DNA of 64,000 bases, from contig NZ_JAGKIK010000007.1 in assembly GCF_017897595.1 (NCBI RefSeq), positions 62,001 to 126,000 of the forward strand, given 5' to 3'. Within the stretch, counting starts at the first letter, position 1; the number at the start of each line of letters is the position of its first letter. This DNA is from Aquimarina sp. U1-2 (GTDB taxonomy: Bacteria > Bacteroidota > Bacteroidia > Flavobacteriales > Flavobacteriaceae). The notes under the pieces are model-generated. The model searched no databases. It saw only the letters and a program-made list of their open reading frames with translations, and was not told where the DNA came from. Position numbers and translations under genes: made by a program. This document shows, piece after piece, positions 25,197-33,416 of the stretch.

Positions 25197-26261
25197 ATGA
25201 AAAAGCACAATTTTAGCGCTGGACCCTGCATTTTACCGCAAGAAGTATTTAAAGAGGCATCAGAAGCTATTTTAAACTACAATAACTCAGGTCTTTCTAT
25301 TATTGAAATTTCGCATCGAAGTAAAGATTTTGTAGATGTTATGGAAGATGCCCGTAGTTTAGCACTTGAATTACTAGGGTTAGAAGGAAAAGGATATAAG
25401 GCACTTTTTCTTCAGGGTGGAGCTAGCACTCAATTTCTTATGGTCGCCTATAATTTTTTACAATCAAAAGCCGGCTATTTAAATACAGGTAGTTGGAGTG
25501 ACAAGGCTATAAAAGAAGCGAAGCTCTATGGAGAGGTCATAGAGATTGCATCTTCAAAAGAATCCAATTTTAATTATATTCCCAAAGGGTACACGGTTCC
25601 AAAAGGGCTAGATTATTTACATTGTACGAGTAATAACACGATTTTTGGAACTCAAATGAAAGAATTTCCAGAAGTTGATACCCCTCTAATTTGCGACATG
25701 AGTAGTGATATTTTTTCTCGCCAGCTGGATTTTTCGAAATTTGGTCTTATTTATGCTGGTGCTCAAAAGAATATGGGTCCGGCAGGAACTACCCTAGTTG
25801 TAATTAAAGAAGATATTTTAGGTAAGATAGAACGGCAAATTCCTTCAATGCTCGATTACCAAGTTCATATTAGCAAAGCAAGTATGTTTAACACACCACC
25901 AGTATTTGCTGTATATACATCTATGCTCACACTCAAATGGTTAAAAAATTTGGGGGGTATTGATGTGATCGAAGAAAAAAATGAGAAAAAGGCCAAATTA
26001 ATCTATTCAGAAATAGATCTTAACCCGCTTTTTAAAGGTTTTGCTGCAAAAGAAGATCGTTCTACTATGAATGCAACCTTTACTTTAGTTAATGAAGATC
26101 TTAAAGAAACTTTTGAAACCATGTGCAAAGAAGCCGGTATTAACGGGGTAAATGGTCATCGTAGTGTAGGAGGTTACAGAGCCAGCATGTATAATGCTAT
26201 GAACATAGATAGTGTAGCTACTTTGGTCGATGTAATGAGTGACCTAGAGAGAAAAGCATAA
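25197..26261 (+). CDS. serC: Phosphoserine aminotransferase SerC
   Basis: 354 residues, the family length. Class V aminotransferase: start KKHNFSAGPCILP, GISGIEISHRS-like block LSIIEISHRSKDF near 33, FLQGGAST near 74-81, and the PLP lysine in IYAGAQKNMGPAG near 190. Ends with the substrate-binding NGHRSVGGYRASMYNAM. It makes phosphoserine from 3-phosphohydroxypyruvate and can also serve in PLP synthesis. serA follows 173 bp later on the same strand, completing two of the three serine steps; serB is not in the window. The leader has strong secondary structure. Confidence 0.95.
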   Translation: MKKHNFSAGPCILPQEVFKEASEAILNYNNSGLSIIEISHRSKDFVDVMEDARSLALELLGLEGKGYKALFLQGGASTQFLMVAYNFLQSKAGYLNTGSWSDKAIKEAKLYGEVIEIASSKESNFNYIPKGYTVPKGLDYLHCTSNNTIFGTQMKEFPEVDTPLICDMSSDIFSRQLDFSKFGLIYAGAQKNMGPAGTTLVVIKEDILGKIERQIPSMLDYQVHISKASMFNTPPVFAVYTSMLTLKWLKNLGGIDVIEEKNEKKAKLIYSEIDLNPLFKGFAAKEDRSTMNATFTLVNEDLKETFETMCKEAGINGVNGHRSVGGYRASMYNAMNIDSVATLVDVMSDLERKA

Positions 26262-26272
26262 AAGGTGTGCCA

Positions 26273-26317
26273 GTTTTTTTGCAAATTCATTTATAAATAG
26301 CACTGGCAAACCTAGTG
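26273..26317 (+). terminator. Hairpin after serC
   Basis: GTGCCAGT (26275-26282) pairs with ACTGGCA (26302-26308) around a T-rich loop, starting about 14 bp after the serC stop. There is no clear U-tract, so it may stabilise the 3' end rather than terminate. Confidence 0.35.
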
Positions 26318-26360
26318 AACTACCTTGGGGTATTATACCCTTTGGCGGTGACGATAAACA
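26317..26360 (+). repeat. Palindromic repeat B, short copy (serC-serA gap)
   Basis: GAACTACCTTGGGGTATTAT then ACCCTTTGGCGGTGACGATA. It has both ends of the long B copies (42186-42290, 57732-57833) but lacks their central 60 or so bases. Confidence 0.7.
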
Positions 26361-26379
26361 TAAACTAAATAGTTAACCA

Positions 26380-26416
26380 AAAGTGTTAAGGCATATTGAA
26401 ACAGCGCCTAACACAC
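26380..26416 (+). promoter_or_regulatory. Inverted repeat just upstream of serA
   Basis: AGTGTTAAGGC and GCGCCTAACACACT form an imperfect hairpin ending about 20 bp before the serA ATG. It may affect translation or serve as an operator; no homologue recognised. Confidence 0.3.
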
Positions 26417-26434
26417 TAACGTATCTTAATAATA

Positions 26435-27385
26435 ATGAAAGTATTAGCAAATGATGGAGTTTCAAAATCTGGTATTCAAGCTCTAGAAAAAAACGGATTC
26501 GAAGTAATTACGACTACTGTTGCTCAAGACCAGCTCATAGATTATATCAATACAAATGATATTTCGGTTTTACTTGTGCGTAGTGCCACCAAAGTGCGAA
26601 CCGATATCATCGACAACTGCCCTTCGTTAAAGATTATTGGTCGAGGCGGTGTAGGAATGGATAATATAGACGTAGCCTATGCACGAGAAAAAGGATTGCA
26701 TGTTATTAATACTCCGGCTGCGTCATCGGGATCGGTAGCAGAGCTCGTATTCGCACACCTATACGGAAGTGTTCGTTTTTTGCACGATGCCAATCGAAAC
26801 ATGCCTTTAGAAGGCGATAGCAAATTCAAAAATCTTAAAAAATCCTATGCCGCGGGAGTAGAATTAAGAGGAAAAACTTTGGGTATTATAGGTATCGGAA
26901 GAATAGGTCAGGCAACTGCAAAAATAGCAATTGGTGTCGGTATGAAAGTAATTGCCTTTGATCCGTATACAGAAGAGGTTGAAATTCCTTTAGAATTCTA
27001 TGACGGGCAAGCTTTACATTTTAAAATCAAAACAGTATCTAAAGAAGAAGTCCTCAAAAATGCTGATTTTATTACATTACACGTTCCCGCACAAAAAGAT
27101 TACGTTATCGGGAAAGCTGAAATCGAACATATGAAAGAGGGAGCAGGCATTATTAATGCTGCAAGAGGAGGTGTGGTCGACGAAGTTGCACTAGTTCAAG
27201 CTCTTGAGAATAAAAAACTAAGCTTCGCCGGACTCGACGTGTTCGAGGATGAGCCAAGCCCCTCTATTAAAGTATTAATGAACAATAAAATTTCATTAAC
27301 ACCACATATAGGTGCTGCTACCTCAGAAGCACAGGATCGTATTGGACAAGAATTAGCAGATCAAATTATACAACTATTGAAATAA
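26435..27385 (+). CDS. serA: D-3-phosphoglycerate dehydrogenase (short form, no ACT domain)
   Basis: 316 residues of the D-2-hydroxyacid dehydrogenase family. Seen: VRSATKVRTDII near residue 49, the NAD(P) fingerprint GIIGIGRIGQATA near 150, the catalytic Arg in INAARGGVVDE near 240, Glu in DVFEDEP near 268 and His in LTPHIGAATSEAQ near 287. The C-terminal ACT regulatory domain of E. coli SerA is absent, so feedback by serine is not expected at that site. Pairing with serC supports the serine assignment over other hydroxyacid dehydrogenases. A strong terminator follows. Confidence 0.9.
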   Translation: MKVLANDGVSKSGIQALEKNGFEVITTTVAQDQLIDYINTNDISVLLVRSATKVRTDIIDNCPSLKIIGRGGVGMDNIDVAYAREKGLHVINTPAASSGSVAELVFAHLYGSVRFLHDANRNMPLEGDSKFKNLKKSYAAGVELRGKTLGIIGIGRIGQATAKIAIGVGMKVIAFDPYTEEVEIPLEFYDGQALHFKIKTVSKEEVLKNADFITLHVPAQKDYVIGKAEIEHMKEGAGIINAARGGVVDEVALVQALENKKLSFAGLDVFEDEPSPSIKVLMNNKISLTPHIGAATSEAQDRIGQELADQIIQLLK

Positions 27386-27411
27386 GAAATTTCAGTGGAC
27401 ATTAAGAAGTT

Positions 27412-27449
27412 TAGCGCTATTTCAGTTTTAGAATAGCGCTTTTTTTATT
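27412..27449 (+). terminator. Rho-independent terminator after serA
   Basis: AGCGCTATT / AATAGCGCT stem with a short T-rich loop, followed by TTTTTTT. It starts 27 bp after the serA stop. Confidence 0.9.
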
Positions 27450-27456
27450 TTTTAAA

Positions 27457-27472
27457 AAATACCTAGGTATTT
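27457..27472. repeat. 16 bp perfect palindrome
   Basis: AAATACCTAGGTATTT, just after the serA terminator and about 80 bp before the DUF937 start. It could be an operator for that gene; no second copy noticed in the window. Confidence 0.3.
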
Positions 27473-27553
27473 CCTATAATCAAAAAAAATTAAAGTAGTA
27501 TTCTTAATTTTTTTAACAGAAAAGATGTAAATTAGATTTTAAAACACATAACC

Positions 27554-28192
27554 ATGTCAGGAATTTTAGATCTTTTAAATAGCCCTATGGGCAGACAAAT
27601 TATTAATGGCGTAAGTTCTCAAACAGGACAGCCTGCAAATAAAACTGGAGATGTTCTTAGTATGGCCATGCCAGTTTTGATGGGAGCCATGCAACGTAAT
27701 GCTACCACTCAAGAAGGAGCATCTGGTATTTTAGGTGCATTGTCGGGTAAGCACTCTGGCGGAATTTTAGACAATCTAGGTGGTTTATTTGAAGGTGGCG
27801 TAGATCAGGAGGTTAGAAATGATGGCGCCGGAATCTTAGGGCACATACTGGGTAGTAAAAGACCGGCTGTCGAAAATGCCTTAAGCCAAAAATCTGGAGT
27901 TGAGCCTGGATCGGTAAGTGAAATTTTAAAGGTAGCAGCCCCAATTTTGATGGGTATTCTTGGTAAACAAGCATCACAACAGAATGTAAATGATTCGAAC
28001 GGTTTGATGAATTTGTTAGGCGGATTGTCTGGTGCGCAAAGAGGTTCAAAACAACAGTCGCTAATCGAGTCATTTCTCGATGCCGATGGAGATGGAAGTA
28101 TTCTTGACGATGTGGCGGGTATGATTTTTAGTGGTTCTACAAAAAAGAAAGGCGGTTTAGGAGGTATATTAGGTGGTCTTTTTGGAAAATAG
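27554..28192 (+). CDS. DUF937 domain-containing protein
   Basis: 212 residues, glycine-, leucine- and alanine-rich, with the DUF937 pattern of repeated short helices: LLNSPMGRQIINGVSSQTG at the start and two ILMGAMQ / ILMGILGKQA segments. Near residue 176 it has DADGDGSILDD, a calcium-loop (EF-hand or dockerin-like) sequence, followed by a glycine-rich tail GGLGGILGGLFGK. No signal peptide. Function unknown; the calcium loop is the only biochemical hint. It may be co-transcribed with the lipoprotein gene 51 bp downstream. Confidence 0.82.
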   Translation: MSGILDLLNSPMGRQIINGVSSQTGQPANKTGDVLSMAMPVLMGAMQRNATTQEGASGILGALSGKHSGGILDNLGGLFEGGVDQEVRNDGAGILGHILGSKRPAVENALSQKSGVEPGSVSEILKVAAPILMGILGKQASQQNVNDSNGLMNLLGGLSGAQRGSKQQSLIESFLDADGDGSILDDVAGMIFSGSTKKKGGLGGILGGLFGK

Positions 28193-28243
28193 ACTTAAAC
28201 TCTAACTTTTTTGTGCTGGCTTTGATGGTAATTCTATAGCTAA

Positions 28244-28672
28244 ATGAAGACGTTTTTTATTGCAATATCGGTTGCGCTACTTATTGTGAGTTGTACTTCA
28301 ACACAACATAAAAATATGAATGTGTCGTCAACGCCTAATCCATCAGATACCGTTAGAATTAGCAACGACAGTCTAGAATATGAAATCATAATAATAGAAC
28401 CGGGGTTTACAAGTTGGTTAGTGACACAGCGGCCCAGAGGCTTTTATTCTGAACAATTCTTAGAGACAAGAAATAGGTTGTATGTTAATGAATATAACCA
28501 ACGTGTTCTTGAACCTCAACGATTTAATCCTAATCTGTATATTCAAAGAATAGAGTATGAGCCCAATATTCACTACGGATATGAGGTGAACTATTTACTC
28601 TATCACTATTTTCTATACTTCGAACAGCGCTATCGTCAAAATTTTATAATGACAAGGGGAAGAACATTTTAA
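28244..28672 (+). CDS. Small lipoprotein, DUF6146-like
   Basis: 142 residues with a lipoprotein signal (MKTFFIAISVALLIVSC, Cys17). The mature part has the block YEIIIIEPGFTSWLVTQRP and a tyrosine-rich C-terminus (YEVNYLLYHYFLYFEQRYRQN) that I associate with DUF6146, a family restricted to Bacteroidota; recall of that number is not certain. Function unknown; envelope-anchored. It is the second gene after DUF937 and the last before a 790 bp repeat-rich gap. Confidence 0.72.
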   Translation: MKTFFIAISVALLIVSCTSTQHKNMNVSSTPNPSDTVRISNDSLEYEIIIIEPGFTSWLVTQRPRGFYSEQFLETRNRLYVNEYNQRVLEPQRFNPNLYIQRIEYEPNIHYGYEVNYLLYHYFLYFEQRYRQNFIMTRGRTF

Positions 28673-28745
28673 ACCCCTCTATGTATTAGAAAACTTATAA
28701 CGACTTGAAACTGCGGCAAAACCAAGCATTATGTTATACTATTAA

Positions 28746-28976
28746 ACCAGTATTATCCGGTTACAGAAACTAGACCGCTGCGCTGCTAGAAAATAGAACA
28801 AAGACTTATTTGTAACTACTTGTCTAGTATGGTTTTTGAAGTAAAGGCTATTCAGTTTCAAAATAAGTTGTCTAAATTTTAGAAAAGCAAGGTGTCTTTT
28901 CTATAAACTCATAAATTCTTTATGGTAATAGAAGTTTTCAGAGCGTATCAACGTTTTTATCGGACAACAATGTTTT
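28746..28976 (-). repeat. Dispersed element A, copy 2
   Basis: Reverse complement of copy 1 (938-1165) along about 225 bp with few differences, so the pair forms an inverted repeat spanning nearly 28 kb. Both ends match those of the diverged copy 3. Copies 1 and 2 differ by substitutions and at least one single-base length change (GCAGCC versus GCAGCGC), which argues against selection for a protein frame. Confidence 0.85.
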
Positions 28977-28990
28977 TAAACTTTGAAAAT

Positions 28991-29240
28991 ACACCCTAAT
29001 ACATTAATCGGGTTTAGACGTAACAATAAATTCATTTAAACATCTTTCAACTGGTTCTACTTTGAAATTGCTCAAATAAAAAGCAATCATTTTTTGTTTA
29101 GACAAAAAAGAAACCTAAATCATAGCCATAGCTAGGCTTACTTTTTATGCTGAAGTATAAACGGAAAAGGTAAATCTTGCCTGTCATCCACCAGGTAGGC
29201 AGATTTAATGAGTAATTTTAAAGTGGAAGTAGTATTAGTA
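28991..29240. repeat. Cluster of short repeats F and E
   Basis: 28991-29020 matches repeat F (CTAATACATTAATCGG). 29051-29084 and 29208-29237 are two repeat E copies in opposite orientation (GGTTCTACTTTGAAATTGCT and AATTTTAAAGTGGAAGTAGT). Between them, AAATCT-GCCT and AGGC-AGATTT (29172-29207) form a hairpin. The whole stretch appears to be built of small mobile-type repeats. Confidence 0.55.
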
Positions 29241-29314
29241 ATGATCCCTGATCTTCATAACGTTAAACTTTTTTGTTCAATTAAAAAAGTGCAAATGAGT
29301 TCAATATTAAATTG

Positions 29315-29322
29315 TATTTTTG
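29315..29322 (+). promoter_or_regulatory. -7 element upstream of the four-helix membrane gene
   Basis: TATTTTTG matches TAnnTTTG. No TTG at the standard spacing. If used, the leader is about 130 nt and would carry a 32-codon reading frame (ATG 29367) whose TGA overlaps the ATG of the next gene. Confidence 0.4.
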
Positions 29323-29461
29323 CAACATGAAATGAGCACAAACTTTTTTCAGCATACCCTGCAGTTATGATTACAACAAGTTTATGCGAAAACGAAGTGG
29401 TTACATCTGTTTATGATTTTGTAATTACTAATTTTTCATTGAATTATAAAATTTTGAATAC

Positions 29462-29983
29462 ATGAAAAGATTTATAAATCGTTGGGAGATACAATCGAAT
29501 TGGCAACTTTTATTTCCTGTATTAGGCATAATTGGACTGTTATTTTCGGGATATGTGCTAGGCAAGTTTATCATGAATACATTAGGTATTACAGAAACAA
29601 GCGTAGCCTATTTAGGGTTACTTTCTTCAATTACTCTTTTGGCCTCTTTCATCTTTTTATTTATCACATTAAAATTATTTTCTTTCTTAGAAACTCGATG
29701 GGACGTTACGTATCGTTGGGAATTGATCGCAATTTTTATTGCATTTGCAATAACGGGATCTACTGCAGCACGTATTTCTGATCCTATTATTAGTTTATTA
29801 GGTTTAACAAAAGAAACTACTATCGGTTGGATCTATTGGCCTGTAAGAATTGTATTCATATTTCCTGTATATCAAATACTTCTTCTTATTATAGGATGGC
29901 TCTTTGGGCAATTTAAATTTTTCTGGAATTTTGAGAAAAAAATGCTAAGCAGACTAGGATTTGCTCGTTTTTTAGGGGATTAA
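29462..29983 (+). CDS. Four-helix membrane protein, DUF6787-like
   Basis: 173 residues with four clear membrane helices (about 16-36, 46-70, 86-104, 123-147) and a basic, aromatic C-terminus (FKFFWNFEKKMLSRLG). The opening (MKRFINRWEIQSNWQLL) is typical of the Bacteroidota family I know as DUF6787; function unknown. The start codon overlaps the stop of a possible 32-codon upstream frame. It converges with the gene at 29991-30290, only 7 bp away. Confidence 0.74.
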   Translation: MKRFINRWEIQSNWQLLFPVLGIIGLLFSGYVLGKFIMNTLGITETSVAYLGLLSSITLLASFIFLFITLKLFSFLETRWDVTYRWELIAIFIAFAITGSTAARISDPIISLLGLTKETTIGWIYWPVRIVFIFPVYQILLLIIGWLFGQFKFFWNFEKKMLSRLGFARFLGD

Positions 29984-29990
29984 ATCCGGT

Positions 29991-30290
29991 TTATGAAATA
30001 TCTACATCGATAACGCGCTCTGCTTTTTCTTTCTTTATCACGTGAGTATATAACCACATCAACGTAAAAGACGGAATAAAATCGAGCCCGGGTAGCGCTT
30101 CTTCAACAAATGTAAATATGCCTGCTGCCTTTCCCATATTCCCTTTATACATTTTTGTCATCAACCAACCCGACAAAGGTGCCCATAAGATATCGCCGAA
30201 TTCTCCAATCCCAGGGATAGCATAAGTAACCATGCCCAGACCGTCAAATAAAAGGCTCAATCCCAATTTTTTATATGTATTACTTGTCAT
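29991..30290 (-). CDS. Small hypothetical membrane protein
   Basis: 99 residues with two or three hydrophobic stretches (GLSLLFDGLGMVTYAIPGIG near 8-27, FVEEALPGLDFIPSFTLMWLY near 61-81) and a basic end. I do not recognise a named family, though similar short proteins with a conserved GIGEFGDILWAPLSGW motif occur in Bacteroidota. Predicted inner membrane. It lies upstream of nothing on the minus strand until the next repeat-free gap, and its 3' end nearly touches the convergent DUF6787-like gene. Confidence 0.68.
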   Translation of the reverse strand: MTSNTYKKLGLSLLFDGLGMVTYAIPGIGEFGDILWAPLSGWLMTKMYKGNMGKAAGIFTFVEEALPGLDFIPSFTLMWLYTHVIKKEKAERVIDVDIS

Positions 30291-30413
30291 AAATAATCAC
30301 TATAATTTAATCTTGCCGTATCCCTTCCCATTTCTTTTACAATGTAAAGATAGCTCTTCTACATAATGTTTGAACACCTACTTTCTGTGATGACAAATAC
30401 TATTCCAATACAT

Positions 30414-31010
30414 TTACCCAAGGTCAGCAGTGATCAAACGTAAAAATTCAGTTCTTGTTTCAATTTTTTCAAATTGACCTCTAAAACCAGAAGTAGTCGT
30501 TACCGAGTTCTGCTTTTGAACACCACGCATCATCATGCACATATGCGAAGCTTCGATAACTACAGCCACACCTTTAGGTTTTAGTGTGTCATTGATACAT
30601 TCTAGAATATCATGGGTTAATCGCTCTTGTACTTGCAAACGTCTTGCAAATACGTCTACTATTCTTGGTAATTTGCTCAATCCTACGATATAACCGTTGG
30701 GAATATAGGCTATATGTGCTTTTCCAAAAAATGGTAGCATATGATGTTCGCATAAAGAATATAATTCTATGTCTTTTACAATGACCATATCATCGTATTC
30801 TTCCTTAAACATAGCGCCTTTTAATATGTCTGCCGGATCCTGATGATAGCCCTGCGTAAGAAATTGCATTGCTTTCGCTGCTCTTTCAGGAGTTTTTACA
30901 ATTCCTTCGCGCGTTACATCTTCTCCCAATTCATCAATTATCGCCTCAAACTTTTCTTTTATCCCCGCTGTAACTTCCATATTGTATTCTTCGAAATTTG
31001 AGTATGACAT
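30414..31010 (-). CDS. folE: GTP cyclohydrolase I
   Basis: 198 residues, type IA. Zinc and catalytic residues are visible: [21 protein letters not shown] near 84-104 (Cys and His ligands) and the late Cys in [13 protein letters not shown] near 155. [13 protein letters not shown] near 40 is the usual N-terminal signature. It opens GTP to dihydroneopterin triphosphate for folate and pterin or queuosine precursors. Start at ATG 31010; an internal ATG at 30980 would also leave the catalytic core intact. The upstream msrA gene is on the same strand with a 5 bp gap, so the two are co-transcribed. Confidence 0.94.
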   Translation of the reverse strand: MSYSNFEEYNMEVTAGIKEKFEAIIDELGEDVTREGIVKTPERAAKAMQFLTQGYHQDPADILKGAMFKEEYDDMVIVKDIELYSLCEHHMLPFFGKAHIAYIPNGYIVGLSKLPRIVDVFARRLQVQERLTHDILECINDTLKPKGVAVVIEASHMCMMMRGVQKQNSVTTTSGFRGQFEKIETRTEFLRLITADLG

Positions 31011-31015
31011 AGTAA

Positions 31016-31573
31016 TTACGACTGTTTTTCTGTTTTTAGTTTACGCTTAAAGGTACTATTTAATTTGTTAAGTTTCGGATTGATTACAAATTGGCAATAT
31101 CCTTGCTCACTATTCTGGTTATAATAATTTTGATGATACTCTTCTGCATTATAAAACGGTCCTAACTCAGTAACCTCAGTAACTATTGGGTTATCAAAAA
31201 CATTTTGATGGGTTAGAAAATTAATATACTCTTTTGCAATTTGTTTTTGTTCTTCATCAACATAAAAAATTGCACTTCTGTATTGAGTACCACGATCGGC
31301 TCCTTGTTGATTTAAAGTTGTAGGATCATGAGTAGCAAAAAATATTTCCAGAAGTTCTTTATAGCTGATTTTTTCTTCATCAAATATGATTTGTATCGCC
31401 TCTGCATGTCCCGTTCTACCGGTTGTAATTTCTCGATATGCGGGATTTTTAATAGTTCCGCCGGTATATCCTGAAATCACTTTTTCAACTCCTTCAAGAC
31501 GTTGAAAAACAGCTTCGGTACACCAAAAACATCCTCCGGCCAATACGGCATTCTTCAAAGTTTTATCATTCAT
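31016..31573 (-). CDS. msrA: Peptide methionine-S-sulfoxide reductase MsrA
   Basis: 185 residues from ATG 31573 (an ATG at 31585 adds four residues). Active-site motif [13 protein letters not shown] with the catalytic Cys at about residue 15, then [44 protein letters not shown] and a C-terminal recycling Cys in EQGYCQF. It repairs methionine-S-sulfoxide, free or in proteins, using thioredoxin. No MsrB domain is fused. It lies 5 bp upstream of folE. Confidence 0.93.
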   Translation of the reverse strand: MNDKTLKNAVLAGGCFWCTEAVFQRLEGVEKVISGYTGGTIKNPAYREITTGRTGHAEAIQIIFDEEKISYKELLEIFFATHDPTTLNQQGADRGTQYRSAIFYVDEEQKQIAKEYINFLTHQNVFDNPIVTEVTELGPFYNAEEYHQNYYNQNSEQGYCQFVINPKLNKLNSTFKRKLKTEKQS

Positions 31574-31597
31574 AGCACTACTCATTCTTATTTTTAT

Positions 31598-31672
31598 AAC
31601 TGAACTGATTTACACTTTTTCAATTTGCTAAAAAAATGTTGTTTTGTCTAAAACCAGAACATGAAATCAGTT
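31598..31672. repeat. Inverted repeat of D type upstream of msrA
   Basis: TGAACTGATTTACA and TGAAATCAGTTCA pair across about 45 nt. The arm sequence resembles repeat D (GAAACnAGTTCA). It lies between the divergent msrA and lolD-like genes. Confidence 0.4.
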
Positions 31673-31835
31673 CACTAAAATACGCAGATAGTAAGCGCTT
31701 TTGGCTCATTTTAACAATTCATTAGTATCATCATTTCGGCGAAAATATAGTTTTACAATGATCAAAAAAGTAGATGAAAGGCAAACTAAAGCATTTTAGA
31801 ATCCATGATTTAAAACGTTCTTCTAGACAATACGC

Positions 31836-31866
31836 TTGGGGATTTTAATGCTATTGATTACCTTTC
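31836..31866 (+). promoter_or_regulatory. Promoter of the LolD-like ABC gene
   Basis: TTG at 31836-31838, a 20 nt spacer and TACCTTTC at 31859-31866 (one base off TAnnTTTG). About 20 nt separate it from the ATG at 31886. Confidence 0.6.
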
Positions 31867-31885
31867 CCTTTTTCAAATAAAAGTA

Positions 31886-32569
31886 ATGATTAAAGCAAAT
31901 AATATTCACAAACATTATAGTGATTTACATGTGCTCAAAGGTGTAAATCTACATATTGAAGAAGGTGAAATCGTCTCTATTGTCGGTGCTTCTGGTGCTG
32001 GTAAGACTACATTATTACAGATTTTAGGAACGCTAGATAAAGCGACTGATCTTAAAGAAAGTAGCTTAACTATTAATGGCTCTAATATACATATGCTCTC
32101 GCAAAAGCAACTTTCAAGATTTAGAAACGAACAACTGGGCTTTATTTTTCAATTTCATCAATTACTTCCAGAATTTACTGCTTTAGAAAATGTGTGTATT
32201 CCTGCTTTTATTAAAAAAACTCCAAAACTGGAAGCAGAAAGACGAGCAAAAGAATTGTTAGACTTTTTAGGATTATCGCATCGATACGACCATAAACCCA
32301 GCGAACTTTCTGGTGGCGAACAGCAGCGAGTGGCCGTGGCAAGAGCACTTATTAATAATCCTAAGGTACTATTTGCCGACGAACCTTCTGGAAACCTAGA
32401 TAGTGAAGCTGCAGAAAATCTACATCAACTTTTTTTTAAATTACGAGATGAGTTCGGACAAACATTTGTTATCGTTACCCATAATCAAGAGCTTGCCGAT
32501 ATGGCAGATAGAAAACTCGTCATGGTTGATGGTAATATCATACAAAACTTCGGCAAAACCATAGCATAA
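31886..32569 (+). CDS. LolD-like ABC transporter ATP-binding protein
   Basis: 227 residues: Walker [10 protein letters not shown] (about 34-42), Q-loop [18 protein letters not shown] near 90-107 (a LolD/MacB-type signature), ABC signature LSGGEQQR near 139, Walker [13 protein letters not shown] near 160. It is the ATPase half of a type VII exporter, as in lipoprotein release (LolCDE). The permease subunit is not adjacent. The stop codon overlaps the next ATG (TAATG), so it is translationally coupled with the TIGR02757 gene. Confidence 0.86.
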   Translation: MIKANNIHKHYSDLHVLKGVNLHIEEGEIVSIVGASGAGKTTLLQILGTLDKATDLKESSLTINGSNIHMLSQKQLSRFRNEQLGFIFQFHQLLPEFTALENVCIPAFIKKTPKLEAERRAKELLDFLGLSHRYDHKPSELSGGEQQRVAVARALINNPKVLFADEPSGNLDSEAAENLHQLFFKLRDEFGQTFVIVTHNQELADMADRKLVMVDGNIIQNFGKTIA

Positions 32570-33336
32570 TGCATGAGCTAAAAGACTTTCTTGATGAAAA
32601 AGCGTTATGCTACGAGCATCCCAAGTTTATTGAAACAGATCCGGTTCAAATACCTCATCTCTTTACGCAAAAAGAGGATATAGAAATCTCAGGTTTTCTT
32701 ACCGCAACAATATCATGGGGAAACCGAAAGAGTATTTTAAACAATGCCCATAAATTGATGCTGTTACTGGATAATAGCCCTCACGACTTTATAATGAATC
32801 ATACCAAAAATGATTTAAAAAATATGGAAAGCTTCGTGCATAGAACATTTAATGGTGAGGATTTGGTATATTTTATTAAAGCTTTGCGTAATTTTTATCT
32901 AAAATATGCAAGCATGGAAGCGTTTTATACGCAATTCAAAACTGAAACACATCTACAAAACGCAATACATCATTTTAAAAAGGAATTTTTTAACTATCCA
33001 CATGAAATCAGAACTGAAAAACATATTAGTGATCCTCGCAAAAATTCGGCAGCCAAGAGAATCAATATGTTTTTGCGTTGGATGATTAGAGATGCCAGAA
33101 AAGGTGTTGATTTAGGAATTTGGAAGCATCTCTCCCCTTCACAATTATCTTGCCCTTTGGATGTCCACTCCGGCAATGTAGCTCGTAAACTTGGGATTTT
33201 AAGTCGTAAGCAAAACGATGGAAAAGCTGTTAAAGAGTTAGATAGTCAACTACGAAAATTTGACCCCGTAGACCCTGTCAAGTACGATTACGCACTTTTT
33301 GGTCTAGGGGTCTTTGAAAAGTTTACTACTTTATAA
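32569..33336 (+). CDS. TIGR02757 family protein (DUF2400)
   Basis: 255 residues with no signal or membrane segment. Recognised from ISGFLTATISWGNRKSILNNA near 40-60, FMLRWMIRDARKGVDLGIW-like block near 175 and the C-terminal CPLDVHSGNVARKLGIL and DPVDPVKYDYALFGLGVF, which define this family. The fold resembles HhH-type DNA glycosylases, but no function is established. Coupled to the ABC ATPase gene by a 1 nt overlap; converges with icd. Confidence 0.85.
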   Translation: MHELKDFLDEKALCYEHPKFIETDPVQIPHLFTQKEDIEISGFLTATISWGNRKSILNNAHKLMLLLDNSPHDFIMNHTKNDLKNMESFVHRTFNGEDLVYFIKALRNFYLKYASMEAFYTQFKTETHLQNAIHHFKKEFFNYPHEIRTEKHISDPRKNSAAKRINMFLRWMIRDARKGVDLGIWKHLSPSQLSCPLDVHSGNVARKLGILSRKQNDGKAVKELDSQLRKFDPVDPVKYDYALFGLGVFEKFTTL

Positions 33337-33359
33337 ATCATTAGAATTCAAGAACTGTA

Positions 33360-33410
33360 TTGGAGCCGCCAAAGGGTATAATACCTTTAGGCTCGTACAA
33401 AGGTATTAAC
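33360..33410 (-). repeat. Palindromic repeat B, copy on the minus strand
   Basis: Read on the minus strand it gives TAAAGGTATTATACCCTTTG followed by GCGGCTCCAATA, the same core and tail as other B copies. The palindrome lies between two convergent gene ends and could help termination there. Confidence 0.65.
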
Positions 33411-33416
33411 TACCTA

